Positions 53,305 to 63,201 of a stretch of 64,000 bases of DNA are shown here, one piece after another. Source of the DNA: an uncultured Planktomarina sp. (GTDB lineage Bacteria; Pseudomonadota; Alphaproteobacteria; Rhodobacterales; Rhodobacteraceae); assembly GCA_905181815.1 (NCBI GenBank), contig CAJIZA010000004.1:1-64000 (forward strand), given 5' to 3'. The notes under the pieces were generated by a model. The model was not told the DNA's origin. It did not search any database and saw nothing but the letters and a program-made list of their open reading frames with translations. A program made the position numbers and the translations under genes. Each line of letters begins with the position of its first letter. Position 1 is the stretch's first letter.

Positions 53305-55698
53305 TCACCCGCGAAGGCTACCGCCGGTGGCTTTGGTCACTTTCGCAACAATTTTTTCTGCAACAGCCTCAATATCAGCATCTTTCAATGTCACGTCTTT
53401 GGGTTGCAACCGGACCGTCACCGCCAGAGACTTCAATCCTGCCGCTAAAGAGCCGCCGGAAAATTCGTCAAAGACGCGAACATCGACAATCAGGACCTTA
53501 TCGGCCCCTTTGGCTGCATTCACCAAGGTGATCGCCTCGACCGATTGATCCACCACAAAGGCAAAATCACGCTCCACGGCTTGCAAGTCAGAGATATTCA
53601 GGGCCGGGCGTGTCGCCAATTTGGACTTTGGAACTGGGATATTTTTTGTATGTACCACAAAAGCCACGACCGGACCCTTCACATCCAAAGCCACAAGAAC
53701 TTTGGGATGAACTTCACCAAAGCCTGCCAGAGAAATCTTGCCCAATGCCATGCGCGCGGATCGGCCCGGATGCCACCAATCGGAAAGACCGCTCTGAAAC
53801 TGCACCTTAGATGGGGCACCAATGGCCTGCAGCACAGCTTCCACATCAGCTTTGGCATCATAGATATCGACCGCGCGGCGGGTGCCATGCACATCTTTCG
53901 GGCCGGTGTGGCCAACTAAGATTCCGCAAGCCAATGCCTCTTGATCTTCCGGCTCACCACCATGCCACACAGGGCCCACTTCGAACAAAGCCATGTCCGA
54001 AATACCACGCGCCTGATTGCGCGCTGCAGCTTGTAGCAGCCCGGGCAAAAGTGACGGGCGCATATGGCTCATCTCAGAGCTGATCGGATTTGACAGCATG
54101 GTCACATCTGCGCCACCGCCGAACATCTCTGCCGATTTGCGGTCAATAAAGCTATAGGTCACGCATTCACTATACCCCAATGCCGCAATCATGCGCCGGG
54201 CGGTTTGCTCACGGGTCTGTGACAAAGACAACACCGGCTTAGGCACACCCAAATCCACCCGTGCAAAGGGCTTGCCCACCAGTTTGGTCAAAGAGGCCAT
54301 TCGTGCGACCTCTTCCACCAAATCCGCCTCGCCCATCACATCTGGCCGCCAGCTTGGCACATGCGCCATATCGCCCACAAGACGGAACCCAAGATCAGTC
54401 AACGTTGAGCGCTGCATCCGCTCCGAAATATCCATACCAACGAGACCCTTAACCCGCTCCACGTCCAACTTAAAAGCCCGTTCGGTATTGGGCACAGCGC
54501 CCGCTTGGATAAGCTGGGACGCTTCGCCACCGGCGTGATCCACGATCATCCGCACCGCATGCTCCAAGCCTTCAAGCGTGAAGGCGGGATCTACCCCGCG
54601 CTCAAACCGATAACGTGCATCGGAATTGATCTGCAACGCGCGGCCCGCATAAGCAATTTGCACCGGGTTCCAATAGGCCGATTCAACAAAGACATTAACC
54701 GTATCATCGGAGCATCCCGTGTCAGCCCCGCCCATGATCCCAGCAATGCTTTGCGCGCCAGTGTCATCGCTGATCACTATTTGACCTACGGAAAACTGGT
54801 AGGTTTTCTCGTCCAGCGCCACAATTTCTTCGCCGCCCGTGGCCCGGTGCACCCGTAAATTCCCAGCAATTTTATCAGCATCAAACACATGCAACGGCCG
54901 GTTGCGATCCATGGTAAAGAAATTGGTGACATCCACCAGAAAGCTGATCGGCCGCAGGCCGATGGCCCGCAACGCCTGTTGCAACCAATCTGGACTTGGG
55001 CCATTTTTGACCCCACGAATGACGCGGCCACAGAATATCGGACAACCGTCTAACGTATCCTCATCAATTGAGACTGAGAATTCAGTGGTGAACTCGGGCA
55101 GCACCAGCGTAACATCGCGATCTTTCAATTTGCCCAATCCCCGCGCGGCCAAATCTCGGGCAATGCCGCGCACGCCCAAAGCATCAGGACGGTTTGGCGT
55201 GATAGCGATCTCAATCACCGGATCCACACGCGCCGGATCGTTCTGTGCCAGCCAATCGGCATAGCTTTGTCCCACCTCGCCACAATCCAGCTCGATGATC
55301 CCATTATGCTCGTCACTCAGCTCCATCTCGCGCTCAGAGCACATCATACCATAGCTCTCAATACCACGGATTTTGCCAACACCAATTGTGGTGTCAATGC
55401 CCGGGACATAAGCCCCCGGCGGCGCCACGACCACTGTGATGCCTTCGCGCGCATTTGGGGCGCCGCAGATGATTTGCGTCATACCAGTCGCGGTCGCCAC
55501 CTGACAGACGCGCAGCTTATCCGCATCTGGGTGTTTTTCCGCCTGGGTAACCTTGCCAAGCGTGAAAGCCGCCAGCTTAGCTGCTGGGTTTTCAACCCCT
55601 TCTACTTCCAGACCAAGGTCGGTCAAAGCATAGGTGATATCATCCAGGCTCGCTTGGGTCTCTAAATGGTCTTTCAACCAAGACAGTGTGAATTTCAT
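53305..55698 (-). CDS. pheT: Phenylalanine-tRNA ligase beta subunit
   Basis: The 797-residue subunit is from ATG 55698 (MKFTLSWLKDHLETQASLDDITYAL). It has the tRNA-binding EMAP-like domain 'AFTLGKVTQAEKHPDADKLRVCQVATATG', the B3/B4 editing domain, the B5 domain, and the C-terminal anticodon-binding FDX domain 'SDLQAVERDFAFVVDQSVEA..'. The ATG overlaps the stop of the amidotransferase gene (TAATG), so the three-gene group pheS-GATase-pheT is one unit. Confidence 0.95.
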   Translation of the reverse strand: MKFTLSWLKDHLETQASLDDITYALTDLGLEVEGVENPAAKLAAFTLGKVTQAEKHPDADKLRVCQVATATGMTQIICGAPNAREGITVVVAPPGAYVPGIDTTIGVGKIRGIESYGMMCSEREMELSDEHNGIIELDCGEVGQSYADWLAQNDPARVDPVIEIAITPNRPDALGVRGIARDLAARGLGKLKDRDVTLVLPEFTTEFSVSIDEDTLDGCPIFCGRVIRGVKNGPSPDWLQQALRAIGLRPISFLVDVTNFFTMDRNRPLHVFDADKIAGNLRVHRATGGEEIVALDEKTYQFSVGQIVISDDTGAQSIAGIMGGADTGCSDDTVNVFVESAYWNPVQIAYAGRALQINSDARYRFERGVDPAFTLEGLEHAVRMIVDHAGGEASQLIQAGAVPNTERAFKLDVERVKGLVGMDISERMQRSTLTDLGFRLVGDMAHVPSWRPDVMGEADLVEEVARMASLTKLVGKPFARVDLGVPKPVLSLSQTREQTARRMIAALGYSECVTYSFIDRKSAEMFGGGADVTMLSNPISSEMSHMRPSLLPGLLQAAARNQARGISDMALFEVGPVWHGGEPEDQEALACGILVGHTGPKDVHGTRRAVDIYDAKADVEAVLQAIGAPSKVQFQSGLSDWWHPGRSARMALGKISLAGFGEVHPKVLVALDVKGPVVAFVVHTKNIPVPKSKLATRPALNISDLQAVERDFAFVVDQSVEAITLVNAAKGADKVLIVDVRVFDEFSGGSLAAGLKSLAVTVRLQPKDVTLKDADIEAVAEKIVAKVTKATGGSLRG

Positions 55699-56360
55699 TA
55701 CTTGGCCCCTGTGGTTCTGTGGCGCGGTGTGACATTTGCATGCCAGTTTTGCAATTCCAACGTCCAGGTTGCAAGAGCTAGATCGCCCTGCCCACCCCAC
55801 TCTTCGGTATCCGGCAGTGGTTTTCCGCGATCCGCCAGCCAAGTTGCAAAGTCTGCTATTGAAAATTCAGGATGATACTGCGTGCCCCAAAAGCTGAAAT
55901 TTGCAGTGTCATAGGCAAAGGCCTGCACCAGAGAATGGGTGTTTCCAGCCAAAAGACGCGCCCCCACGGGCAGGCGCTGCATCATAGGGTGGTACCGCCC
56001 AATATCGGTCGAAGTGATAACTTCAGCCAGCCCATCTTCATCTCCATGAGGCGAGGCGGCGCACACGCCACCCATCTTAAAAGCTGCCAGTAGCATACCG
56101 TTGCAAGAGCCCCAAATCGGCACCTTCCAGCGGGTCACTTGCCTCCGGATATACCGCAGAACCCACCCCTCGGGTACATCCACACACGACCCGGTAAACA
56201 CCACCCCATCAAATACCCCATCAGGAGGAGCCTGCCCTAAGTAGGGCGCGCAGAGGCTGCAGGTGATTTGCCGCAAAAGTGCCTGCAAGACCGCAGCAAA
56301 GCACTGCCCCAAAGCCAGCAATCCCGGGCCATTAAAATCAACAATCAAAACGCGGGTCAT
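55698..56360 (-). CDS. Class I glutamine amidotransferase-like protein
   Basis: The 220-residue protein has a class I GATase fold: 'MTRVLIVDFNGPGLLALGQC', oxyanion segment 'FDGVVFTGSCVDVPEGW', nucleophile elbow 'VPIWGSCNGMLLAAFKMGG' (Cys in G-S-C-N-G) and His-x-Glu 'FWGTQYHPEFSIADFATWL'. It would hydrolyse Gln or a gamma-glutamyl compound. No synthetase partner lies next to it. Instead it sits between pheS and pheT, 33 bp from pheS. Residues around the Cys differ from GuaA (G-I-C-Y-G). Role unknown. Confidence 0.8.
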   Translation of the reverse strand: MTRVLIVDFNGPGLLALGQCFAAVLQALLRQITCSLCAPYLGQAPPDGVFDGVVFTGSCVDVPEGWVLRYIRRQVTRWKVPIWGSCNGMLLAAFKMGGVCAASPHGDEDGLAEVITSTDIGRYHPMMQRLPVGARLLAGNTHSLVQAFAYDTANFSFWGTQYHPEFSIADFATWLADRGKPLPDTEEWGGQGDLALATWTLELQNWHANVTPRHRTTGAK

Positions 56361-56393
56361 GCGGTCACGCCCGCGATTCCCCCTGGATCGACA

Positions 56394-57467
56394 TCATCGG
56401 CTCAGCCCGCTGACCAACCCCGGCTTATCCAGCGCCGCAAAACCATAATGGCGCAGCCAGCGCAGATCGCTATCAAAGAAGGCCCGCAAATCTGGAATGC
56501 CATATTTCAGCATAGCGATCCGATCAATGCCCATGCCGAAAGCAAAGCCTTGGTGTTTCGAGGCATCAATTCCACCCGCGGCCAATACTTTAGGATGCAC
56601 CATGCCGGAGCCCAAAATCTCAAGCCAATCATCACCCTCGCCCACTTTCAGCTGCCCATCTGCCCAAGAGCAGCGAATATCCACCTCTGCGGAAGGTTCC
56701 GTAAAGGGAAAGTGCGAGGCGCGGAACCGCAGCTCCACATCATCCACTTCGAAGAAAGCTTTCACGAATTCTTCTAGGCACCACTTTAGATTGGCCATGG
56801 AAATATCTGTGTCCAGCGCCAAACCTTCGACCTGATGAAACATTGGCGTATGGGTCTGATCGTAGTCGGCCCGATACACGCGACCCGGGCAGATAACCCG
56901 CATCGGAGCACCCATTTTTTCCATTGAGCGGATTTGAACCGGGCTGGTATGCGTGCGCAGAACATGCGGCGGGCGATCATCGCCCTCGGCTCTATGGGTA
57001 TAGAACGTGTCCATCTCTGCGCGTGCGGGATGGTGCCCAGGCATGTTGAGTGCGTCAAAATTATACCAATCAGTTTCAATCTGCGGCCCTTCAGCCACGG
57101 AAAATCCCATATCGGCAAAAATCACGGTGACTTCTTCCCAAACTTGAGAAATTGGGTGGATGGTTCCTGCCAGCCTCTGGCGCCCCGGCAGCGTGACATC
57201 CAACCATTCAGACTTCAAACGCTCCTCCAAAGCGGCATCAGCCATGGCTGATTTGCGCGCACTGAGGGCGGAATTAACCTCGTCTTTCAGAGCATTGAGC
57301 GCCGGTCCGGCCTCCTGCCGCTCTTCGGGCGACATTTTACCTAATGATCGCATTTGCAGGCTGATCTCGCCCTTCTTCCCAACAGCTTGAACGCGCAGCT
57401 CTTCCAGCGCAGCTTCATCCGCCGCCGCTGAAATGAGGGTTAAATATTTTTCGCGCAGATCATCCAT
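56394..57467 (-). CDS. pheS: Phenylalanine-tRNA ligase alpha subunit
   Basis: The 357-residue subunit is from ATG 57467 ([23 protein letters not shown]), just after an upstream ATG four codons earlier. The coiled-coil arm is residues about 1-90. The class II motifs follow: motif 1 '..[37 protein letters not shown]', motif 2 '[24 protein letters not shown]', and motif 3 '[18 protein letters not shown]'. With PheT it forms the alpha2beta2 enzyme. It is first in its group. Confidence 0.95.
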   Translation of the reverse strand: MDDLREKYLTLISAAADEAALEELRVQAVGKKGEISLQMRSLGKMSPEERQEAGPALNALKDEVNSALSARKSAMADAALEERLKSEWLDVTLPGRQRLAGTIHPISQVWEEVTVIFADMGFSVAEGPQIETDWYNFDALNMPGHHPARAEMDTFYTHRAEGDDRPPHVLRTHTSPVQIRSMEKMGAPMRVICPGRVYRADYDQTHTPMFHQVEGLALDTDISMANLKWCLEEFVKAFFEVDDVELRFRASHFPFTEPSAEVDIRCSWADGQLKVGEGDDWLEILGSGMVHPKVLAAGGIDASKHQGFAFGMGIDRIAMLKYGIPDLRAFFDSDLRWLRHYGFAALDKPGLVSGLSR

Positions 57468-57577
57468 CGGATCCTCCAAATTATATTGCGCCCCGTGCTA
57501 GCGAGATTATGCGGCGCGAGCAAGAGCGCTTGCGCAAAACTCCCCCTCGCTGGAGGTTAGAGGTATGCCAGGGGCAT

Positions 57578-58462
57578 CTAAGCGCCCTTCCAACGGCCGA
57601 GCAACCAATACCACTGATCGGGGTTGGCCAATATGCGCGCTGACAGATTGTCATTGAAAGCTTGAGTCATCGTAATGCTATCAGAGGCCGGAATAGGAGC
57701 ATCAAATTCCACAGCGAATTTCGTGCCATCCTCCGTGCGGGTGCCGAAAGCGGGCACCAGCGGCAGATCATACTTTATCGCCAATTGCGCCGCGACCAGA
57801 GCCGTGAGCGCCGGTTGCCCCAAAAACGGTAAACGTACCCCATCAGAATATTTCTCATCCAATAAAATCGCGATGAAACCGCCAGATTGCACATGGCGCA
57901 CCAAGGCGCGGGTGCCTATTTTCCCAGTGGCCAGAATAGGCTTTCCCCCAGCTGCGATGCCCGAATAAAGGCGTCGCTCATAGTGGCGATTGGTTTGCGG
58001 TCGATAAACGGCACCAGCCTCTAACCCCAGTGATTTGAGTGTTGAGCGCACCGCCTCCCATTGGCCAAAATGGCCCGAGACGATGATGGCACCCTTTCCC
58101 TCTGCATGAGCTTTTTGCAGGGCGGCAAGCCCTGGGCCGGATACGATGTTGCGGTGGTGTAGGGTTTGAAATTCGCTGCAATGCAGGATTTCATACAGGG
58201 TGCGCCCCATGTTGCGGCCCATATTGCGGCACAGATCCAACCGCTCACGGCGCGGCATATCTGGATATACGCGCCGCAATTCAGACTCAACTCGCCGGCG
58301 TGCCACAGGAAAGAATCGGACCAAGAGGCCAACCAATCCTCCAAAAGCCTGAGCTCGGCGGTCAAAAGCGCGACCACGGGATATGGTTAAGGCTGACAGC
58401 AGCGGGATATAGCGGACGTGCTGCCACAGAGTTTTGACCAAACGCGAAATCATCATTGTCAT
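57578..58462 (-). CDS. Lysophospholipid/lipid A acyltransferase (LpxL/HtrB family)
   Basis: The 294-residue membrane-associated acyltransferase has the HX4D/E catalytic motif 'IIVSGHFGQWEAVR' (H..E) near 128-141. It also has 'VYRPQTNRHYERRLYSGIA' and 'FIAILLDEKYSDGVRLPFLGQPALTA', family features. It probably adds a secondary acyl chain in lipid A synthesis. The cytoplasmic N-terminus 'MISRLVKTLWQHVRYIPLLSALTIS' is amphipathic. It is monocistronic. Confidence 0.85.
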   Translation of the reverse strand: MTMMISRLVKTLWQHVRYIPLLSALTISRGRAFDRRAQAFGGLVGLLVRFFPVARRRVESELRRVYPDMPRRERLDLCRNMGRNMGRTLYEILHCSEFQTLHHRNIVSGPGLAALQKAHAEGKGAIIVSGHFGQWEAVRSTLKSLGLEAGAVYRPQTNRHYERRLYSGIAAGGKPILATGKIGTRALVRHVQSGGFIAILLDEKYSDGVRLPFLGQPALTALVAAQLAIKYDLPLVPAFGTRTEDGTKFAVEFDAPIPASDSITMTQAFNDNLSARILANPDQWYWLLGRWKGA

Positions 58463-58618
58463 ATGATGGAATTCGAGTGACCCGCCAAGGGTAAAAGCGC
58501 CAGAAAGGCGAGCTCCAAGATCAAGAGCCCAGGAAAGCAGTGCGTACTGAGGAAAGGTTAAGGGGTAAAATAAGCGGCGAGCTATTTGTTTTTATGAGCG
58601 CTCCGCGCAATCTTAGCA

Positions 58619-59094
58619 TCATTTTCTTCGCACAGTTTTTTTAACAGCGGATGGCTGGAGATAAATAATTTTGAAATTTTCAACCGGCGAATCCTTCGGC
58701 ACGTTTAATATTATCAAATTCTTGTTGAGCACCGTGGCCCCCATTCCAGAGTCCGGTTTGTATGTCAGAATCACGTTCTCGCCCTTGGCGTCCGAGTGAT
58801 CAATCTTCAATTCACCTTCCAAAGCGGCGTTGCCAAGAATACCACTGGCGTAAACCATACGCGCACCCGCGACGGGCAAATCTAGTTGGTCCTGCACATC
58901 CCACATTTCTCTGTGGTCAGACGTTGTCCGTCAGGTAGAAAATCAGATGTGATTGTCCATTCCACAAAGCCAAAATCATTGGCTTGCAGATCTGCGCTGC
59001 AATTCAGCAAAAAGGCAGAAGCTAAAATTGACACGAAAAGCTTAATTCGACCCCCTCCAAAGTTTGACCTGTCCCAAGAGCCAAAGTGCACCAA
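58619..59094 (-). pseudogene. Periplasmic hypothetical protein, frameshifted
   Basis: The 5' part reads 'RIKLFVSILASAFLLNCSAD' with 'LQANDFGFVEWTITSDFLPDGQR', a secretion signal with a Cys that may be a lipobox relative. Near 58919-58927 one base is missing, and the 3' part 'MWDVQDQLDLPVAGARMVYA' to 'IIYLQPSAVKKTVRRK' follows in another frame. Joined, about 150 residues result. The true start is unclear: GTG at 59031 or an ATT after GGAGGGGG are options. The family is not recognised. Confidence 0.55.
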
Positions 59095-59224
59095 AACTTA
59101 TCGTTCCGCCATATGTGACATGCTGCACCGCTACGGAAGGGCGCAGGCGCACAGATCGGTCGAGACCCTGTAATTTATGGTTATATAGGATTATCCCGTG
59201 TTACAAAGCGTAGTTATTTAGCAC

Positions 59225-59460
59225 ACCGATGGCTTTGTTCGAAGCACAGTGCCAAGGCGCCGACCACGGACGACCCAAGGCCAGCCACTGCAGTATTGCC
59301 CATCACGCTTTTAAGGCCAGGGTCAAGAGACACGGTCAACGGCGCTTGTCGCGTCTCAGACGCTTGCACCAATGCTGTGTGCAGCCAGAGTGAAGGCTCA
59401 AGGTCTTGAGCTTCTTCGCTAAGTGGAACAAACGCCGTAGAAGCAATTTAGGCTAGAATA
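59225..59460 (-). pseudogene. Possible gene remnant without start
   Basis: The region 59095-59688 has no complete gene. On the minus strand an open stretch reads 'AFVPLSEEAQDLEPSLWLHT' and 'SLDPGLKSVMGNTAVAGLGS' to 'LCFEQSHRCAK', stop, with good codon use but no start codon and no recognised family. The rest of the gap is AT-rich, particularly 59460-59630. Confidence 0.3.
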
Positions 59461-59634
59461 CGAGCCGAAATAAAACGAAGCATCAAAAATCCAAAATTTG
59501 AATAAGATTTTTGTCACAATCGCACAGAAAATTAAATAATCCTCTAAATTATCTTATATAATGAACCTCCGAAACTTATTTGTAAAAAAAATTTAAAAAT
59601 AATCTACTGACTAGATACCGCCGAAGTGCAAACG

Positions 59635-59665
59635 AAAACAGCCCCAGAATTACTCTGAGGCTGCA
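59635..59665 (-). terminator. Terminator after rpmI-rplT
   Basis: On the minus strand the hairpin AGCCTCAGA-gtaat-TCTGGGGCT (one mismatch) is followed by TTTTC. It lies about 25 bp after the rplT stop. Confidence 0.75.
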
Positions 59666-59688
59666 TCTAAATTTTTCTGAAGGCTGAT

Positions 59689-60051
59689 TTAAGCCAGCGC
59701 AGCCTGCGCTTTGGTCACGATTGCGCCAAAAGCGTCAGGTTCGTGTACAGCCAAATCGGCCAAAACTTTGCGATCCACTTCGATACCTGCCAAGGACAGA
59801 CCGTTGATGAAACGGCTGTAGGACAAAGTTTCGTCGTGGCTGCGGCATGCCGCATTAATGCGCTGGATCCAAAGGCTACGGAAATTACGCTTGCGGGCCT
59901 TCCGGTCACGCGTGGCGTATTGGTTGGCCTTATCGACTGCCTGGGTCGCTGTTTTGAACAAATTCTTCCGGCGACCGGAATAGCCTTTGGCAGCTTTAAT
60001 GATTTTCTTGTGACGGGCGTGGGTTACTGTCCCACCTTTAACACGTGACAT
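59689..60051 (-). CDS. rplT: 50S ribosomal protein L20
   Basis: The 120-residue protein has the L20 pattern '[54 protein letters not shown]' and the C-terminal '[30 protein letters not shown]'. It is an early assembly protein of the large subunit and in some bacteria an autogenous repressor. It is 14 bp after rpmI. infC is not present upstream in this window. Confidence 0.97.
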   Translation of the reverse strand: MSRVKGGTVTHARHKKIIKAAKGYSGRRKNLFKTATQAVDKANQYATRDRKARKRNFRSLWIQRINAACRSHDETLSYSRFINGLSLAGIEVDRKVLADLAVHEPDAFGAIVTKAQAALA

Positions 60052-60065
60052 CTCTGTGAACCTCC

Positions 60066-60266
60066 TTAACGGTCATAGGGCATGTAGCTCTTGACGATCT
60101 TCGCGTCAGGAGCAGACAGAGTGGTCGTGCCGCGGGCGTCACGAATGAATTTACGAGTACGTTTGATCATACCGTGGCGTTTGCCAGCTTGTGCAGCCAT
60201 GACCTTACCGGTCGCTGACACCTTGAAGCGCTTTTTTGCGCTCGACTTGGTCTTCATTTTGGGCAT
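60066..60266 (-). CDS. rpmI: 50S ribosomal protein L35
   Basis: The 66-residue basic protein is '[20 protein letters not shown]' to '[11 protein letters not shown]', the standard L35. It heads the rpmI-rplT pair, with a good AGGAGAT ribosome site before the ATG. Confidence 0.97.
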   Translation of the reverse strand: MPKMKTKSSAKKRFKVSATGKVMAAQAGKRHGMIKRTRKFIRDARGTTTLSAPDAKIVKSYMPYDR

Positions 60267-60379
60267 TTCGATCTCCTATTTTAGAACGTGAGCGCGCGAC
60301 TCGGCATGCCACTTATGGCCGGTCCCGCGTTAGAGCTTGGCTTTTAGGCGCGAACGCCTGCAAGAGCAAGCGGTAAATG

Positions 60380-60610
60380 CTATTTCACCAATGCCACCAC
60401 AGCGATCAAAAAAGCCTGCGGAATATCAGAAATCATCAACCCAGCGGGCGTCATAATCCGAGACCAAGCCACCATTCCAATCCCCAAGACAAAGAGCCCC
60501 TTCCCCAAACGTGCTGAGCGGTCCTCAATCGAAGCATTAAGCGCTCTGATGATACCAAGTATGGATAAAACAATGCCACCGGCGATCATTGAAGCCAAAT
60601 TTGGATCCAT
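60380..60610 (-). CDS. Small two-helix membrane protein
   Basis: The 76-residue protein has predicted helices near 4-21 ('NLASMIAGGIVLSILGII') and 38-56 ('LGKGLFVLGIGMVAWSRI'), and a third hydrophobic stretch at the C-terminus. Its ATG overlaps the pyk stop (TAATG), so it is translated with pyruvate kinase. No domain is recognised. Confidence 0.7.
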   Translation of the reverse strand: MDPNLASMIAGGIVLSILGIIRALNASIEDRSARLGKGLFVLGIGMVAWSRIMTPAGLMISDIPQAFLIAVVALVK

Positions 60611-62058
60611 TAGTTGTCCGGTTCAGATCGAAAGATCAACCGCTCCTCACAAGGTGCAACGCGCAAAATATTCGTTGTGCCAGCTTGGTTAAACGGAACC
60701 CCAGCTGTCACGGTTATTTGATCGCACTCTTCCGCAAAACCTTGGCTAACTGCGGCCCGTACAGCCGCCACAACCGCAGTCTTAAAGCGATCTACAGGCC
60801 CGGTGATCACACAATTCGTGCCCCAGGTCAGGCACAAACGCCGAGCAGTACTGATATTTGCCGTTAAAGCAATGATCGGCACCCGGGGACGTTCCCGCGC
60901 TGTCAGACTGGCAGTTGTGCCCGAAGAGGTAAAGCATGCAATCGCTTTAACATCCGTAGTGTCGGCGATTTCGCGCGCGGCGGCCACAATACTATCGGCG
61001 ACAGATTTGCCCTGCACACTTCGGCTGGCTTCTAAAATCGCTGTATATGTCGGGTCGCGTTCGACCTCGATGGCCACATTGTTCATAGTGGTGACCGCTT
61101 CAATCGGGAATAGACCCGCTGCGGATTCCGCCGACAGCATGATCGCGTCTGTACCTTCGTAGATAGAATTGGCAACATCGCTGACCTCAGCGCGAGTCGG
61201 CATGGAACTTTCAATCATACTTTCCAGCATCTGCGTGGCGACGATCACCGGCTTGGCAGCCGCCCGACATTTACGCACTAATTGTTTTTGAATAGGCGGT
61301 ACCGCCTGCACCGGAAGCTCGACTCCCAGATCGCCACGCGCCACCATGATCCCATCGCTGACGCGCAAAATCTCTTCAAAGGCCGTCACAGCAGCAGGTT
61401 TTTCGATCTTTGACAGAACAGCAGCCCGACCATTGGCCAAAGCACGCGCTTCATAGACATCTTCGGGACGCTGAACAAAGGACAGCGCCAACCAATCGAT
61501 ACCCAAATTGCAGGCAAACTCCAGATCCGCTCTATCTTTCGAAGAGAGGGCTTTGAGCGGCAAAACCACATCCGGCACGTTCACACCCTTGCGGTTTGAA
61601 ATCATGCCACCAGCTTCGACCACACATTCCGCGAAATCAGGGCCGCAGCTTTGCACCTTCAAACGAATCTTGCCATCATTTACCAAGAGCCGTGCACCCG
61701 GCTCCAGCGCCTGAAAAATCTCAGGATGCGGGAGCGTCACGCGATTGACATCGCCAGGAAGATCTTGCAAGTCCAAACGAAAAGCTGCGCCGGTGGGCAA
61801 ATCTTCTTCGCCCTTTTCAAAGGTTCCAACCCGCAGCTTTGGTCCTTGCAGATCGGCCAAAATTGCGATGGGACTGTTCAGATCTTTCTCCACCTGCCGA
61901 ATGATTGCATGGCGCGCAGCAATCTCTGAATGATCCCCATGGGACATATTCAGACGAAAAACATCTGCACCCGCCTCGTGTAAAGCTCGGATCATGTCAT
62001 AATCGTCTGACGCCGGACCCAGTGTGGCGACGATTTTTACGTTTCTATCACGTTTCAT
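60610..62058 (-). CDS. pyk: Pyruvate kinase
   Basis: The 482-residue enzyme has 'KIVATLGPASDDYDMIRALH' (N-terminal), 'RLNMSHG', the active-site 'GIMVARGDLGVELPVQAVP', the substrate motif 'VIVATQMLESMIESSMPTRAEVSDVANSIYEGTDAIMLSAESA', and the C-terminal effector domain ending 'TNILRVAPCEE'. It converts phosphoenolpyruvate to pyruvate with ATP formation. The C-terminal GVPFNQAGTTN loop is as in class II enzymes, but the allosteric effector cannot be told. Confidence 0.95.
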   Translation of the reverse strand: MKRDRNVKIVATLGPASDDYDMIRALHEAGADVFRLNMSHGDHSEIAARHAIIRQVEKDLNSPIAILADLQGPKLRVGTFEKGEEDLPTGAAFRLDLQDLPGDVNRVTLPHPEIFQALEPGARLLVNDGKIRLKVQSCGPDFAECVVEAGGMISNRKGVNVPDVVLPLKALSSKDRADLEFACNLGIDWLALSFVQRPEDVYEARALANGRAAVLSKIEKPAAVTAFEEILRVSDGIMVARGDLGVELPVQAVPPIQKQLVRKCRAAAKPVIVATQMLESMIESSMPTRAEVSDVANSIYEGTDAIMLSAESAAGLFPIEAVTTMNNVAIEVERDPTYTAILEASRSVQGKSVADSIVAAAREIADTTDVKAIACFTSSGTTASLTARERPRVPIIALTANISTARRLCLTWGTNCVITGPVDRFKTAVVAAVRAAVSQGFAEECDQITVTAGVPFNQAGTTNILRVAPCEERLIFRSEPDN

Positions 62059-62144
62059 TCAAAGAACTCTTTTATGTTACCGCTATCATGTTGAACCTCT
62101 AATGCCCCAATTCACATCCCTGTGCAACTCAGCTAAGAGGGGGC

Positions 62145-62894
62145 ATGAGCGGCGAATATCCATTTTCCATTACAGGACCCGAACATAAAGGGCCATGGCT
62201 GATAACATGTGATCACGCAGACAATCGCGTGCCACCAGAGATAAACAACAGCAGCCTGGGATTGCTGGCCGATGATATGAACCGCCATATTGCTTACGAT
62301 GTGGGGGCCAAAGGGCTCGGCCTTGCGCTAGGCCGACATCTAAAGGCGCCAGTCTTATGCAGCAATTTTTCCCGTTTGGTGATTGATCCCAACCGCGGAG
62401 AAGATGATCCCACATTGCTGATGAAACTCTATGACGGCAGCCTGATTCCTGCCAATCGTCACGCCGATGCGGCCGAGATCACCCGCCGGCTCGAGGCTTA
62501 TCACCGCCCCTATCATGCCGCCTATGCGGAACTCGCTGCATCCGACCCTGCCATTGTGGCTATTCACTCCTTTACCCCGCAGCTTGCCGGTCGACCAAAA
62601 CGGCCTTGGGAAATCGGCATCCTCTTTGCCGCCGACAGCCGCCTGGCCGATCCAGTCATCGCACGATTGCGCGCGCGCGGAGATCTCACCATTGGCATTA
62701 ATGAACCCTATAATGGGCATTTGCCCGGCGACAGCATCGACCGCCACGCTCTTCGTCAGGGACGGCTCAATATCTTGATTGAAGTCAGAAATGATTTAAT
62801 CAAAACTCCCCAGGACCAAGAAGCTTGGGCCGCGTTGTTGGCACCCCTCCTGAAATCGGCCCTAGCAGAGGTGCAACCGCACCCCCCATCATAA
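62145..62894 (+). CDS. N-formylglutamate amidohydrolase-family protein
   Basis: The 249-residue enzyme has 'WLITCDHADNRVPPEINNSS' (metal-binding H), 'HIAYDVGAKGLGLALGRHL', 'SNFSRLVIDPNRGEDDPTLL', 'IVAIHSFTPQLAGRPKRPWEIGIL' and 'NEPYNGHLPGDSIDRHALRQGRLNILIEVRNDLI', the FGase/HutG2 family pattern. It would cleave N-formylglutamate or a related N-acyl amino acid. No hut genes are nearby, so the physiological substrate is open. It is divergent from pyk. Confidence 0.85.
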   Translation: MSGEYPFSITGPEHKGPWLITCDHADNRVPPEINNSSLGLLADDMNRHIAYDVGAKGLGLALGRHLKAPVLCSNFSRLVIDPNRGEDDPTLLMKLYDGSLIPANRHADAAEITRRLEAYHRPYHAAYAELAASDPAIVAIHSFTPQLAGRPKRPWEIGILFAADSRLADPVIARLRARGDLTIGINEPYNGHLPGDSIDRHALRQGRLNILIEVRNDLIKTPQDQEAWAALLAPLLKSALAEVQPHPPS

Positions 62895-62896
62895 GG

Positions 62897-63199
62897 ATGA
62901 CCCAAATGGACGCCCAATTAAAACTCGAACTTGAAGCCGCCGCTTTCCGCCGCCTACAGTACCATCTCATCAATGACCGTACAGATGTGCAGAATATTGA
63001 TATGATGAATCTTACTGGATTTTGCCGCAATTGCCTGTCGCGTTGGTATCAGGAGGCTGCGCAAGAGGCTGGCGTTGAAATGAGCAAGGCGGAGGCGCGC
63101 GAAGCATTCTACGGCATGCCGTTTGAGCGCTGGAAAGACGCGTATCAAAATGAAGCCAGCCCAGAAGCCCAGGCAAAATTTGCTAAGAATCACGACTAG
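62897..63199 (+). CDS. DUF1244 family protein
   Basis: The 100-residue protein is from ATG 62897 (MTQMDAQLKLELEAAAFRRL); a second ATG three codons later is equally possible. It has the family block 'VQNIDMMNLTGFCRNCLSRWYQEAAQEAG' with paired Cys, and 'EAREAFYGMPFERWKDAYQ'. It is 2 bp after the FGase stop, so likely co-transcribed. The Cys pair suggests metal binding; the function is unknown. Confidence 0.85.
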   Translation: MTQMDAQLKLELEAAAFRRLQYHLINDRTDVQNIDMMNLTGFCRNCLSRWYQEAAQEAGVEMSKAEAREAFYGMPFERWKDAYQNEASPEAQAKFAKNHD

Positions 63200-63201
63200 G
63201 A

